A stretch of DNA of 64,000 nt from positions 8,760,216-8,824,215 of the forward strand of contig OZ025213.1 in NCBI GenBank assembly GCA_964019055.1. The letters are read 5' to 3'. Positions within the stretch are counted from its first letter, which is position 1. Each line of letters begins with the position of its first letter. The notes under the pieces were generated by a model. The model did not search any database, was not told where the DNA came from, and saw only the letters and a program-made list of their open reading frames with translations. Below, one piece after another: positions 1 through 10,902 of this stretch. Origin of the DNA: Anthopleura xanthogrammica (Eukaryota; Cnidaria; Anthozoa; Actiniaria; Actiniidae). A program made the translations under genes and the position numbers.

Positions 1-157
1 TTCTCAAATATGATTGGATAAATGTTGACAGCATTCATCACATAATAATATTGAGCATGAGGTAGGTCTATTTGTCTTTGCTCGGTCGCAATTGCATCGT
101 TCCTTCGAGGTTCGTTGATAGATAATTACATATTAGGTCTCTTTTCTTGACCGAAGT

Positions 158-514
158 ATGTTGTTTTTAGGCATGTGGCCTACCATTAGCTTTTTTATCG
201 CTACGCTCAAACTACTTACGAACGTACACGCCGTACGTGGTAGACCTACACTAAAAGATATTATTGAGCGATTTTGGAACGGGTTCGTCCACGTACTCAA
301 GAAGAGAACTATGAGAATCTATGAGCAAACTATGGGAATCTTAGAACTATCTAGCCAAACTAGCCAATCGATATCTTACCAGTTCTCAAATACAAACTAT
401 ACGGAGACAAACTACAAAACAATAGACAAACAAGACATTGAAGCTGACCACAAGAACTTGAAGTCAGACGAGCAGGATAAAGTAATGAAGCTTAGATATT
501 TCGTCAGCAATTAG
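158..514 (+). CDS. Unrecognised 118-aa ORF (unit A)
   Basis: This is one of the longest non-repetitive open frames in the unit, with a hydrophobic N-terminus followed by a polar, Gln/Thr/Ser-rich C-terminal half. I do not recognise it. The copy in unit B (10546) encodes the same protein, but the units are so alike that this says nothing about selection. It lies in a stretch of about 1.39 kb that is absent from the diverged inverted unit D, so it may belong to an inserted element. No clear promoter or splice site was seen. It may not be a gene. Confidence 0.2.
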   Translation: MLFLGMWPTISFFIATLKLLTNVHAVRGRPTLKDIIERFWNGFVHVLKKRTMRIYEQTMGILELSSQTSQSISYQFSNTNYTETNYKTIDKQDIEADHKNLKSDEQDKVMKLRYFVSN

Positions 515-732
515 CTGTCGCCTCGCCGTGCACTAAAGGTCAAGATGAGAAGTAACTTAACACGCGTAATGCAACGCTATTTGTTAGCTGGGACATCATA
601 ACTTTAAACTCTCTGAAAAAGATGCGTCTTTCTTATACTACTAATCTATTTTCCAAAATACAAATATTTTACGTAAACTATTGAATAGTTAGTTTAATTA
701 CGTAAGCTAGGAAAACAACAATAAATGGATAT

Positions 733-1858
733 CTGGGGGGATATACTGCCAAAACATCCACACTGGTTACCAAAGGCATATAAAAAATAAAGAAGTAATA
801 AAAGGGGTAAAAAAATTGCAGAACATTTCTTTTCTTTGGTACAACCATATGACTACTTTGTGAGTGGGTGAAAATGCTCTATAACCAAAAATTCATTTTG
901 ATATTAAAAAAAGCTTATTTGGCAGTGAGCAGTTTCGATCCTGAAATATATATAGTTATTTTATCAGACATGCTAGTCTTAGTAGCTTAAGGTAGTCTAG
1001 GTAAACAAGTAGCTTAATACTCGTTAAAACGCGTTAGTAACGCAATCAAACCTGTTGTCGTAACAGTAAGGTAGGATAAAAGGTTGTTCAGTCCACAGGA
1101 AAGGAAAACTCATGCGCGAAATAAGTAAGCGGGATTAGCCTGGAGATTTAGCGAGTCTTGGAATGTTCATCATCGAGCATACTTGAATACTTCTAGAATA
1201 CTTGCAAAGGCAACCCAGCGAACGCTCCAAGAGCGTCTAGTTTCGATAACGAATGGAAGATGGCGTGCAAAGTTGGGTAGTTTGTTTACCTTTGAAATTT
1301 GCGTTTTTGGGGTTCTGTCCAATGATGCGAGAAAAGTTGGGTAGTTTATTTAACATTTTAGGACATATTGCAAGCTTTGGTTTCCTCGGTAAAGTATTTT
1401 GTCAATAGTTTGTTTCGGTCAAAAGTACACCATTTCACACAAAACCGTTGTTGGCGATTTTAAGGAAGATTAATAACAAAAGTTTTTTTTCCGGTTGGAT
1501 GACAGGAAAGAAAAATATATTTTAGTAATTGTGTCAATATTTTCATTTCGACTAATTCAGTGATTGCTGGGGTGATCTTGGATTACAATCATATGTGGAG
1601 ACCGGTGGGGGAGGGGGAGAGGTTCAAATTAACGGCATATATTTTAAGACCCTAGATATTTTGTGTTCTCATTGCTTTATACCCCAACAAAGCAACATTT
1701 ATATTAGGATGATGAAGATAAAAATAATAATAGTATTATAAATAGAGACGTAAACGTCATTCAACGGTTCTTGTGGGAAGACATGAGCTGTCACTGTCTA
1801 TTCAACTTTCCCATCCATCAATTCCGACCTCAGCATATTCATATAACAAACTCTAGTT
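733..1858. other. Segment lost from unit B
   Basis: These 1,126 bp are in unit A but not B. Much of the stretch (about 1330-1858) is present in inverted piece C (about 34280-34860), so deletion in B is the simpler reading. It is non-coding as far as I can see. A 67-aa open frame at 1771-1974 spans the right edge and is probably chance. Confidence 0.8.
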
Positions 1859-2337
1859 TCTATGCCGGTCTACCAGCCCGGAGCAAACAAATAATCGCGC
1901 AAAGCATTGTTAATCAAAACCTGCGGCCCTTCACTATTGTTTGGAAAAACATTTCTCGAGTGGTTTTTAGATAAATCACAGATGAAATATCACTCTTACA
2001 GGGCCGTAGCAGGGGGAGGAGTCGCGGCCCCCAATAATTTCGGATGTATCTTACCGTAAATCCTTTATTAAGCCCCGGGGCTTATTTATTTCAGGAACGT
2101 TTAAGGGGGGCTTATTGGAGAGGGAGGCTTCATACAGAGGGGGTCTTATTGATTTTTAGCCGAGACGCAGTAAGTTCTACGCTCCCTATCAGGATATAAT
2201 ATTCTATGACAACTTTATTCCAATATGGTAAACTCAGGATTAAACGCAAATATTACTCAGATGGACTGTTTCGTATAATCTATAGGAATGTTAATGGCAT
2301 GCTATATGTATTATTTGAGAGGAGGAGCTTACGAGAC

Positions 2338-2725
2338 ATGACGAGACATTTACCGTGGGAATTTATTACAGTGCGGGCACTCCAACCATGAACACTTCAA
2401 GGTTTTTTTGACATTTTTTCATAACTATCCAATCAGCGCTCTCCGTAAAAACAAAGGAATCAAACTTTTTTAGGCGCCATCCAATCACAACAATTAACGG
2501 AAAATCTTTAAAAGTTTATTTAACTTTTTCATGTGAACTAATGAACTGCTAAATCACACAAATTATGCCGTTTGCTGTGATTGGTTGAGGCCTAAAAAAT
2601 GTTTGATCCCTTTTTCTATCGAGAGTGCTGATTGGATAGTTATGAAAAACTTCAAAAAAACCTCGAAGAGTTCATGATTCGAGTGTCCGCACTGCAATGA
2701 ATTCCCACGGTAAATGTCTCGTCAT
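2338..2725. mobile_element. Palindromic MITE, copy A
   Basis: The two ends are long inverted copies of each other. They start at atgacgagacatttaccgtg and end with its complement, with arms near 180 bp and several ATTGG/CCAAT motifs inside. There is no coding capacity. It looks like a non-autonomous foldback-type DNA element. It is present in all three copies of this unit region and so predates the duplications. Confidence 0.7.
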
Positions 2726-2984
2726 TTTATTAACACGCACAGAGAGGGCACAGGGAACCCAGTCTCTAAACATGCAGTGCGCTGGGCGCATTTGATTATA
2801 TCCATGTGAAGAGATCCTCGCCATCAATGAATAAGAAATCAACACTAAGCATACTCGAAAATCTGTCAGTGATTATGTTTATTATTTGAAAATGGAATGT
2901 GATCAAAAACATTACATCACAATCTATAGATCTCGGAAATGGTTAATTCCTGTTTAAAATGAATACAGACATCTATATCACGGG

Positions 2985-3125
2985 GGGGGGGGGCTAGTAT
3001 ACAAATTAAAGGGAAAAATTTAAGGGGGCGGCTAAAGAAACTGAGAAAACCTACAAACTGTGTGATGCCGAGTCCAGGATTGGAACCCGAGATCCCACTG
3101 AGGTGCGAATCTTACTAATACTCGT
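2985..3125 (-). mobile_element. tRNA-derived SINE relic
   Basis: On the minus strand the string gggttccaatcctgg resembles a pol III B box. It is followed by a short unrelated body and a gggggcggct-type end. The counterparts are at about 12243-12385 (unit B) and 33210-33360 (piece C, plus strand). Copy C keeps an extra string cgaagggttttctccc that recalls the body of the SINE near 49.8 kb. It is degraded and the A box is not convincing. Confidence 0.35.
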
Positions 3126-3301
3126 GCAGATTAGTATTTCGTTATAATTTTCCATAAGAAGTCGAGCCCCTTTTTACTGTCTAGTGTAGTACTGCTTACA
3201 TCGGATAGCACCACCTTCAATAAGCACTTGCAACAAAGAATACTTTACACATTCATTATTCAATGATCATTGCTGTGAAAATACTAATTTTATTAGCGTT
3301 T

Positions 3302-3307
3302 TTTATT
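3302..3307 (-). terminator. Poly(A) signal, family-1 copy A
   Basis: AATAAA on the minus strand about 140 bp after the stop codon, with a second one about 14 bp further on. Both are conserved in piece C. Confidence 0.5.
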
Positions 3308-3445
3308 ACAATTTCAAAATAGTGAGATATATTGATTATTAAAATTGACGTGTTTTTAACAGTTAACGATTATAAAGACTCCATGACTAGAGTCCCTTTT
3401 TACTTTGTCTTTGTACTTGAGTCATCCATTCATCGTCATGTGTGG

Positions 3446-4630
3446 TCACTTCTTTTCGTATCCGTTGTGTTTTGGAGCAATGTTCCTGTAGAACTGTGCT
3501 TCCCCGTTGTACCCTCGTTTTCGAATGAGATTATCATCTCGATCAGAGGACTAATAGGTAGAAAATTAAACAAGTTTAAAGGGGGAAAACACTTACTAGA
3601 GCAGAACATAACATGTTGAATTTGTCTAACTTGAAAAAAAGTCCTTCGAAAACTCACACTATCTGGCCTCAAAAAGACACATCGACTTCTTGCCTCTATT
3701 TATCGATCAAACAAAAATGAGATACTCTTCCAGCTTCTCGCCAAAACTATCCTATACTCGCTCTCTTTAAATTTTTCAGTATTATAGTCTATTGAACACA
3801 TGTTTCACCTTTTTGCAGTTCGAGATTTTTTAAGCTCAACTAACATCAAACCGTCTCTGTATAATAGTTTTTGGGGAGCGACATCCCAATGGAATGACAA
3901 ACTACTCTATCTCGATCGTCTATACATGAAGGTGGTGACCATCGACTTCCCGCTTATCAGACAAAACGGTAGGATTTTATCTTAAAAAGAAAATCCTGTC
4001 ATTCATGATAGCAAATATGGAAAGAGATGAAATAGGGAAGAACGAAGGAATGAATAAATGAATACATGGATGAACGAAAGAAAGAAAGATATTTTGAAGT
4101 CGCTGATTAACCTTCTTCCGGCTTTTAAAAAAGGCATTAGAATTAAAGGTTCATTTAAAAAGGATTGAACCAGCAATTTTTTTCGTTTCTTTATGAGTTT
4201 TGACAACGAAACAGAAACATTTTTGCATTGAGTCTTTATGAAATAGACCGAGAGATATTTTTTGAATTTTTGTAAACCTGGTAATTTGATATTTTACCCC
4301 GACAACTTTTAGACCCCCCTTTGGAGAGCCAGTTCTGAGTTCCAAGATTATCCTTAATGAACAAAAGCAAAACTCATATTCTTGAAATTAGAATTCCAAA
4401 TGTTTCCCTGGACAAAAGTGGTGTCAACTGATATTAAAGTTTATATTTCGCTAAGCTTCTCTTCAAAACATTCCAAATTCAACACCAAGACTTACTTGTT
4501 CCAACTTGTTTAGGTATCTCTTCCTGCCGCTCTGTGGATTATTCCAGGGACCAATGTAGGCTTCAGACTCAACCATCAAGCTTACGATCATAACAAAGGC
4601 TAGCACAAAAAGTAACGTTAATTTTCTCAT
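3446..4630 (-). CDS. Family-1 secreted peptide precursor, copy A
   Basis: Two-exon gene. Exon 1 is 4496-4630 (45 codons) ending at a CAA|GTAAGT donor. The intron is 945 bp, with acceptor ttttctacctattag. Exon 2 is 3446-3550 (34 codons plus TGA), and the phase is 0. The 79-aa product starts MRKLTLLFVLAF and has a signal peptide (about residues 1-24), then YIGPWNNPQS, then GRKR (35-38), which is an amidation plus dibasic cleavage pattern. A second RKR lies at 55-57. The diverged copy in piece C keeps both exons open and both splice sites, with synonymous changes (ATTCGA to ATAAGA), which supports coding. The role is unknown: a neuropeptide-like or defence peptide is inferred only from the layout. 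Confidence 0.75.
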
Positions 4631-4718
4631 CTTGGTTCAAGGTTTGTGTTAGCTGCTCAGCCGATGATGTGTCTGTAGTCTAGGCGGTTCAGTGTACATG
4701 CCTATTGGGTTCATACAC

Positions 4719-4726
4719 CTTTTAAA
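4719..4726 (-). promoter_or_regulatory. TATA-like box, family-1 copy A
   Basis: tttaaaag on the minus strand, about 89 bp before the ATG at 4630. It is conserved at the same distance in copies B and C. Confidence 0.5.
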
Positions 4727-5166
4727 GCATTGGGTATGGCGGGGGAACAAGGCTTGAGAGAGTGGTATGACACTTTCACTTATTGTACTATGTATTGATG
4801 GGAAGAAAGTGTTTACAATGATAATTAAATCAAGGGGTCTAGTTTCCGATGTCAACACACCTTATCGGCCAAATAAGGAAAGAGAACGACTAACATAGAC
4901 GATTTGAAATACTAGGAGTTGATTTGGTGGCGCTTCTTCTTTACATAGCCATCCATTCAGTTGTTATTCATTGATCTTTAGTACTTATAAAACTCATGAA
5001 TAATTAATGAGGAAAACACAATAGAAATCATTGTCCGTGGAGGAGGTTGTATATCTGATACAAAATCGTCCTGATTTGCATAAACTTTAACTCGAATTTT
5101 CTCAGCTAAATTCAATTTTATCTTTAAAATTTTAGTAGAACATGAATGTATACACCTAGACGTTTC

Positions 5167-5282
5167 ATAAGTAATATACAATATGAGTGTCCGTGTTGTA
5201 TCAGATATACAATCACTTTACTTCGGCTCGTGGTTGTATATCTGATACAACACGGCCACTCATATTGTATATATTACTTATC
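5167..5282. repeat. Hairpin element, unit A
   Basis: Two arms of about 46-50 bp, inverted copies with near-perfect pairing, flank a 17-bp loop (around cactttacttcggctcgtg). The arms contain tgtatcagatatacaat. A partial third arm (ttgtatatctgatac) lies at about 5047. This is probably a small foldback DNA element. The unit-B copy is at about 14426-14541. Confidence 0.7.
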
Positions 5283-5369
5283 ATATTCATTACTAATTCA
5301 TTAGGGTGAGACCCAATGAAATCGCAATACTGGAGTCACATGAGAACACTGTAAACCCCGTACAGCTCA

Positions 5370-5496
5370 GCTAATTAGTATTCTGTATCGGATTTAGTGA
5401 ATACTAATTAGGCTAATTAGTATTCAATAAATTCGATACAGAATACTAATTAGCCTAATTAGTATTCTGTAAGTCCTATATAGAATACTAATTAGC
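5370..5496. repeat. Alternating inverted repeats with ctaattagtattc core
   Basis: About six copies, in alternating orientation, of a short palindrome-prone core (gctaattagtattc and its complement) within about 125 bp. It can fold into several stems. The unit-B copy is at about 14629-14755. Function is unknown; it may be the remains of nested MITEs. Confidence 0.6.
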
Positions 5497-5843
5497 CTGT
5501 AGGTCCAGCTTAAGGAGGATGGTTACCCAGAGCCTTTTCAAAAGCCAGTCCCACCAACTAGATCAAAAACCCTGCAACCTTGCTTTCTTAACCTAAACAC
5601 AATATTCAATGTGGGATGCCCGTACCAAACAATGCGTGACATCAGAAAACATTGTACGCATGCTCCTTAGAAACATAACACTGCTTTTCTTAAATAACAC
5701 TGCTTTTAAAATGTTTTCTTCAGAAATCAGTATCTTCATCAAGAACGAATATGATAAGAAAGATACAATATTCGTGACAATGTTGTATGGGATATACAAT
5801 CACTCGCCTCCGGGAAAATATTGTATCTCTTACATAAAACACA

Positions 5844-6182
5844 ACACAACATTGATTCATATATTAATCTCCTGTTGTTCACTCCCATATTTGGAAAGAT
5901 AATAGCCCTATATTCAAATATCACGTCTTTTTTTCGTGTTTTAACTCGAGTTTTTTCTCGTCCGCTGTTGGTCGCAATGGCGGCTTTGTCGTCATACGCG
6001 AGTGCAAATGATAATCAATGATTCCCGCCAAAGGAATTAGTGGTCCGAAGGAAATCCAATAATGGATCTGATCCCGACTAATCGTTTGATTCAGTCATTT
6101 TCATCAAACGTGAAGAACTGACAAACTATTGGGAAAATACCACAAATTAGAATGCTTTTGATGACCTCCCTATACTACTCAC
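5844..6182 (+). mobile_element. 346-bp insertion element, left copy, unit A
   Basis: These 339 bp recur in inverse orientation at 8349-8687, so the pair forms a long inverted repeat around about 2.2 kb. The element has no terminal inverted repeats of its own and only short frames, such as the one starting MAALSSYAS. Unlike the right copy, I could not find flanking duplications. Confidence 0.7.
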
Positions 6183-6359
6183 GCGCTTATATCTACTCGT
6201 AGGCTGTTATGGCTCGGCTCTGTTTTTGCCGGGATGGCGCTTATATTTTTCTGCGATTTTCCTCGATTGCATATACTTATAGTCACTTCTTTTCGGGCTG
6301 CACTCTCTAGAAATTAAAATCATCTTGACCATCTAGATCTTAATGCGTTTTCCCCTTGA

Positions 6360-7090
6360 TTCAAGCTATACTTTCTTGAAAAATATTTTGTTCTGCACTT
6401 CATCTAAATTCGGGCAAGTCTCTCTCTACTTTTCCTTGAATTTCCCTTTATTTTCTGGATAATTATTAAGTTTTCGGCAATTCATCCCAATTCGGCAACT
6501 TGTCTCTTATATTAATTTCATTTCTCAAAGTGATCACGAGTGGACATCCATGCTTTTCCCAATGAATTGCATCACTATTTTCTAATTCATTATTATGTTT
6601 TTGCAATTCATCCCAACTCAGCGACTTATCTCCTTTCCTGCTCTCAAGAAATAATTTACTTCAGGGCATCTGTAAAAAATGCTCAAACCTCTCTCTACTC
6701 AGTTTTTCTTGAAAGTTGCCTACCATTTCAGTCTGGAGAATTGTATGTTTTGTAAATTCATCTCAGCCTGTTTCCCGCTCTCTAAATCCTTTCGAAAATC
6801 CTTTCGCCTAAATTATACCTCACATCTAATTCAATGCATGAATAATACAAAAAATTGTAGCTCTACTTTTTTTGCTAATTTTCTGGAGGTTAAATATCCT
6901 TCCATCTGTAATTCACCTCAATTGGAAACCCTTTTTAACGATGTCTTTTTTTCCCGCTTTCCAAATCATTTCTCGCATCTATTTATACTCAAGTACTACC
7001 AGTTATCCGGTAATCTGCACCTCAAGCCTCGGGCAAAGCATGCGACGGCACTTGTCCACGGCGTTTTACCAATAAACAGAACAATTTGAT
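6360..7090 (+). other. Pyrimidine-rich diffuse repeat block
   Basis: Degenerate repetition of gcaattcatcccaattc and cttatctcctttcc type strings. Open frames here (up to 136 aa) are rich in Phe, Ser and Leu and look like a composition effect. The block occurs again in unit B at about 15620-16350. No gene is called. Confidence 0.4.
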
Positions 7091-7162
7091 TCGACTTGGG
7101 AGACGCTGTAATAGGTATATTTTTTCTTAAATATAGAGTGTTTTATTCAAGAACATTTCTCA

Positions 7163-7462
7163 ATGCCGTGCTACCTATTTTGGGATTCATTGTTTAACCT
7201 CAAAAACTTTACGAGAAATAAGAGTGGCGCTCTTCTTCATATGATCAAACCACTTTTAAAAATGAGAAATTACATGAACCAACTTGAAGGTTTTCACAAT
7301 GGACTTGGAATTAAAATTGGAATTAAAATATTGCTTTTATTCAAATCCTTTACTCTTGAAACTCCACCGTTTGGTTTAAGAAAGGTTCAAGTAAATGTGC
7401 AGCCTATTCATTTTGTTTGGGGCAGGTACGATCGATTTATTTATGGAATTGTTGACGAGTGA
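7163..7462 (+). CDS. Unrecognised 99-aa ORF (unit A)
   Basis: Open frame of ordinary composition, identical in unit B (16423-16722). It is absent from the inverted unit, whose middle is replaced by other DNA. No signal peptide, no family and no promoter were seen. It is probably chance or part of an element. Confidence 0.12.
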   Translation: MPCYLFWDSLFNLKNFTRNKSGALLHMIKPLLKMRNYMNQLEGFHNGLGIKIGIKILLLFKSFTLETPPFGLRKVQVNVQPIHFVWGRYDRFIYGIVDE

Positions 7463-7875
7463 TAGCACGATCCTCTAAACTTTGCGGAGACTATTTTGAG
7501 ATGATACGCAAGTGCTTTAGTCGCGGTTATTAAAAGAAGTCTACAAAGTCTTACTTTTCAGTTCAGATTCCCCAATTGAAAGTTCCTTTGAGCCTTAGAT
7601 GATGACAAATAGTTTCGACGAATTTTAAATTCCCCCTCTCATATGGTACGTGACCAGATTTAGAATTATACGCTGATATTTCGAAAAACTTAACCAAGAA
7701 TACACTAAAAAATACTTGTCCTACCTTTCAATCTCAGTTATGGTTGTTATAAAAAATATTCGAAAACATATAATATTTGAGGCGTGAAGATTTTTTTTCT
7801 TTTCTTTTGTTCTTTTGTTCTTCATTCTTCTTTGCCTTCTGGTCTTTCTTTCTCTCTATTATTTTTCTTGGTACT

Positions 7876-7876
<1 letters not shown>

Positions 7877-7910
<34 letters not shown>

Positions 7911-7912
7911 CT
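7877..7912 (+). repeat. (CTTT)n microsatellite
   Basis: Run of tttc units within a longer T/C-rich tract at about 7788-7912. The unit-B copy is at about 17137-17172. Confidence 0.85.
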
Positions 7913-8195
7913 CTTGGAACAGGTTTTATTTGATCGCTAGATACAAAGCAAGGACATCAAGACATGATAAGACAAGTAGTGGTAACGTGATAGTCAATAG
8001 TTTGGCATGAAAATAAGAATTCATATTTAGCTTGTATCTCTTAATCGTTCAGTTTAGTGGCAATATTCTTATTAAAATATAGTAATATTTTATTACTTTC
8101 TAATTCAAATAAAATGTTATAAGTATAAAACTAAAGTCTTGAAGAGCTTTGAATTGATGGGAACTATTGTATTCTTGGTAAAAGAAACTATTCAT

Positions 8196-8290
8196 GGTAG
8201 CAACAGCAACAGCAATTGCAACAGCAGCCGCATCAGTAGCAACCGTAGCAACAGCAGTAGCAGTAGCACGGCAGTAGCAGTAGCAATAGA
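8196..8290 (+). repeat. Imperfect CAG/TAG trinucleotide tract
   Basis: agcaacagcaac and agtagcagtagc units. It is also present at about 17452-17545 (unit B) and, inverted, about 23470-23575 (D), so it is old. Its mixed units argue against recent expansion. Confidence 0.8.
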
Positions 8291-8347
8291 AACCAAGAAC
8301 AACTAAATGTAAAAATAGTCTAGTATGTGCACTCGAATTCACTTTTG

Positions 8348-8693
8348 AGTGAGTAGTATAGGGAGGTCATCAAAAGCATTCTAATTTGTGGTATTTTCCC
8401 AATAGTTTGTCAGTTCTTCACGTTTGATGAAAATGACTGAATCAAACGATTAGTCGGGATCAGATCCATTATTGGATTTCCTTCGGACCACTAATTCCTT
8501 TGGCGGGAATCATTGATTATCATTTGCACTCGCGTATGACGACAAAGCCGCCATTGCGACCAACAGCGGACGAGAAAAAACTCGAGTTAAAACACGAAAA
8601 AAAGACGTGATATTTGAATATAGGGCTATTATCTTTCCAAATATGGGAGTGAACAACAGGAGATTAATATATGAATCAATGTTGTGTCGATCG
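8348..8693 (-). mobile_element. 346-bp insertion element, right copy, unit A
   Basis: The insert is flanked by a 24-bp direct repeat (8324-8347 and 8694-8717, one mismatch). The diverged inverted unit D has one copy of that 24-mer (23411-23434) and no insert, so this is an insertion with a target-site duplication. It contains no recognisable coding. The length of the duplication is unusual for cut-and-paste elements. Confidence 0.8.
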
Positions 8694-8892
8694 TATGTGC
8701 ACTCGAGTTCACTTTTGTTCCGCAAACTGTGATGTTAAGAAAAGGAAAAAACAGCGTGGTTATCTCCGGATATTGGTATCAATTAGATCTCATATCAGAC
8801 AAGATCACACAACAAAGACTTCCCGGTACAGTGTTATCATCAATGGTAATTATCCTACACTTTTAACTACACATTTACTGTTAAGTAAACAC

Positions 8893-8900
8893 TATAAAAG
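8893..8900 (+). promoter_or_regulatory. TATA box, family-2 copy A
   Basis: tataaaag 96 bp before the ATG at 8989. It is conserved in B (18149-18156) and D (23225-23232, minus strand). Confidence 0.65.
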
Positions 8901-8988
8901 TGGCTAGGAAGCACCCATCTTGGCACTATCCATCTTCCCTCTTTACAAGTCAGAAATAGTAGTAGTTTTACAGCAAAGATCAAGAACG

Positions 8989-9744
8989 ATGAACAAGACG
9001 ACACTTGCCCTAGTGTTTTGTGTACTTAGTCTTTTGATCGTCAGTAACGACGCCTATACTGGCTTGTTTAGGCCAAAGGAAACGGGGAGAAAGAAGTCGA
9101 TCGCTCAAGACGATTTAGTAAGTAATCTTGCAGTCTGAATTTGAATTTGTCTTTAATATTATTGTATTGAGTTCTATTAGTTCCCTTTGATTTTCCTGTA
9201 GAATTGTACTTTCCACTTCCGTTCCTTCCTTCGTTCTTCTCTTCGCTCTTCTTGTTCTTAATTTTCTCCCTTTTTCTTCGTCCTTTTTCTTTTTTTCCTT
9301 TCTTCTCGTTTTAAAAATTGGAAGGGTGAATAAAATAGTGCTTCAACGAACAACTTAACAGAAAAATTGTTTAATTAAATTTCTAGGCTCAACTCAATTC
9401 AACTTTGTTTTCATTTTAATTTTGATGAATTCATTTGGTTTTTGTAGTAGTTTTAGGGTGTGAGTTGTAATGGGTTTCCCATTTCATGTTTTTATGTGTT
9501 TTGATTCACTTCTTGTGCAGTTCGTCGGGACGTCTAAACTAAACATCATCCTACCAGTCGAAAAACCCCGGCCATTTCCTGTTTATATCATCAAGCGATG
9601 TTTGATGAACCAATCTATATATTACACTAATATTCATTCTATTGATATTTGAAGCCGAAGTATAGCGCAGAAGAGTTTCAAGATGCCTTGGATTACCTGC
9701 GGTCCGTAGGGTCCCAAGCAAGGAAAAGATATCAAGACAAATGA
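8989..9744 (+). CDS. Family-2 secreted peptide precursor, copy A
   Basis: Exon 1 is 8989-9117 (43 codons) and ends at TTA|GTAAGT, phase 0. My preferred exon 2 is 9655-9744 (29 codons plus TGA) after tattgatatttgaag, giving a 72-aa product. It begins MNKTTLALVFCVLS with a signal peptide (about 1-22), then YTGLFRPKET, then GRKK (33-36). The end reads AEEFQDALDYLRSVGS and then ARKRYQDK, an amphipathic helix and a basic tail. An alternative exon at 9521-9652 has a stronger acceptor (cacttcttgtgcag) and encodes FVGTSKLNIILPVEKPRPF and on; it is also open in B and D. Either or both may be used. Same plan as family 1; function unknown. Confidence 0.65.
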
Positions 9745-10060
9745 ATCGGTTCGATAACAGAATAACTGACCACGAATTCGTACCATCCGATGTTGAGTAA
9801 CATAATTCAGTAACATTTATGAAATCAAGAGCTCTATAAATAAGCCAAGATAGTTTGACACGTGAATCTTGTTGACGTCATAGAAATGCTTGTATTATGG
9901 GATATCCTCTATATACTGGAGGCGACTTCCTTAGAATGTAAGAAAACAAGTCAATATTTAGATAATGATAACAAGATAAACGATAATATCTTATATATTA
10001 AAAACTTTTGAGCTCAGACGATAATCAATATATTGATATTGTAATATAAATAGCAATGTC

Positions 10061-10079
10061 AATAAAAAAGATCAATAAA
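10061..10079 (+). terminator. Poly(A) signals, family-2 copy A
   Basis: Two AATAAA hexamers about 317-335 bp after the stop. They are also present in B; in D the first is changed to aataat. Confidence 0.4.
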
Positions 10080-10545
10080 AACATTATGTTCTTTCAATAA
10101 CGTGCAATCGCAGTTAATCACGACGAAAAAAGTCCATGCCATTTCAAGGTACTGTATTTACGTACCGTTCATCTATTGAAAATTGGGACACTCGGTCTGC
10201 GCATGCTTGCGAATGCGCCAGCAATCCGTCAGCGGTTTTAACTAATTACTGGGTTGCCATGGTTGTCATGGTGGCAAACCAGTCTTAAAATAAGGTTCTT
10301 TTTTTTTCATTTTCCTCGTCGCGATCATGATTGGACGAAACTCGTAACCATAGCAATTGTCTGTCCAATGGAGTTTTGGTTTGTCTAATTCTCAAATATG
10401 ATTGGATAAATGTTGACAGCATTCATCACATAATAATATTGAGCATGAGGTAGGTCTATTTGTCTTTGCTCGGTCGCAATTGCATCGTTCCTTCGAGGTT
10501 CGTTGATAGATAATTACATATTAGGTCTCTTTTCTTGACCGAAGT

Positions 10546-10902
10546 ATGTTGTTTTTAGGCATGTGGCCTACCATTAGCTTTTTTATCGCTACGCTCAAAC
10601 TACTTACGAACGTACACGCCGTACGTGGTAGACCTACACTAAAAGATATTATTGAGCGATTTTGGAACGGGTTCGTCCACGTACTCAAGAAGAGAACTAT
10701 GAGAATCTATGAGCAAACTATGGGAATCTTAGAACTATCTAGCCAAACTAGCCAATCGATATCTTACCAGTTCTCAAATACAAACTATACGGAGACAAAC
10801 TACAAAACAATAGACAAACAAGACATTGAAGCTGACCACAAGAACTTGAAGTCAGACGAGCAGGATAAAGTAATGAAGCTTAGATATTTCGTCAGCAATT
10901 AG
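10546..10902 (+). CDS. Unrecognised 118-aa ORF (unit B)
   Basis: Duplicate of the ORF at 158-514 with the same translation, a hydrophobic start and a polar tail. It has the same doubts: unit D has no counterpart and no family is recognised. Confidence 0.2.
   Translation: MLFLGMWPTISFFIATLKLLTNVHAVRGRPTLKDIIERFWNGFVHVLKKRTMRIYEQTMGILELSSQTSQSISYQFSNTNYTETNYKTIDKQDIEADHKNLKSDEQDKVMKLRYFVSN

Larger units (their letters stand above)
1..10388 (+). repeat. Tandem duplication, unit A
   Basis: The sequence starting at 1 starts again at 10389 with the same bases, and the ORFs recur at a fixed offset (10388, then about 9259 after a gap). Differences from unit B are scattered single bases, small indels and one 1,126-bp gap. 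The unit carries one family-1 peptide gene (minus strand), one family-2 peptide gene (plus strand), a 346-bp repeat in two opposite orientations and several hairpin elements. The unit may extend left of the window, because the tail of A (about 10130-10388) has no counterpart after unit B. Confidence 0.95.

Noticed and set aside
4649..4858. 69-aa minus-strand ORF upstream of family-1 copy A (also near 13908 and 31323)
   Set aside because: It covers the promoter and 5' leader of the peptide gene; its conservation follows from the duplications.
8670..8907. 78-aa ORF just upstream of family-2 copy A
   Set aside because: It spans the boundary of the 346-bp insertion and the promoter of the peptide gene, and overlaps the TATA box.
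9655..9744. NPY-family peptide in family 2
   Set aside because: A-L-x-Y-L...R-x-R-Y recalls the C-terminus of NPY-type peptides, but it lacks the amidation Gly and the spacing is off by one; too weak to name.
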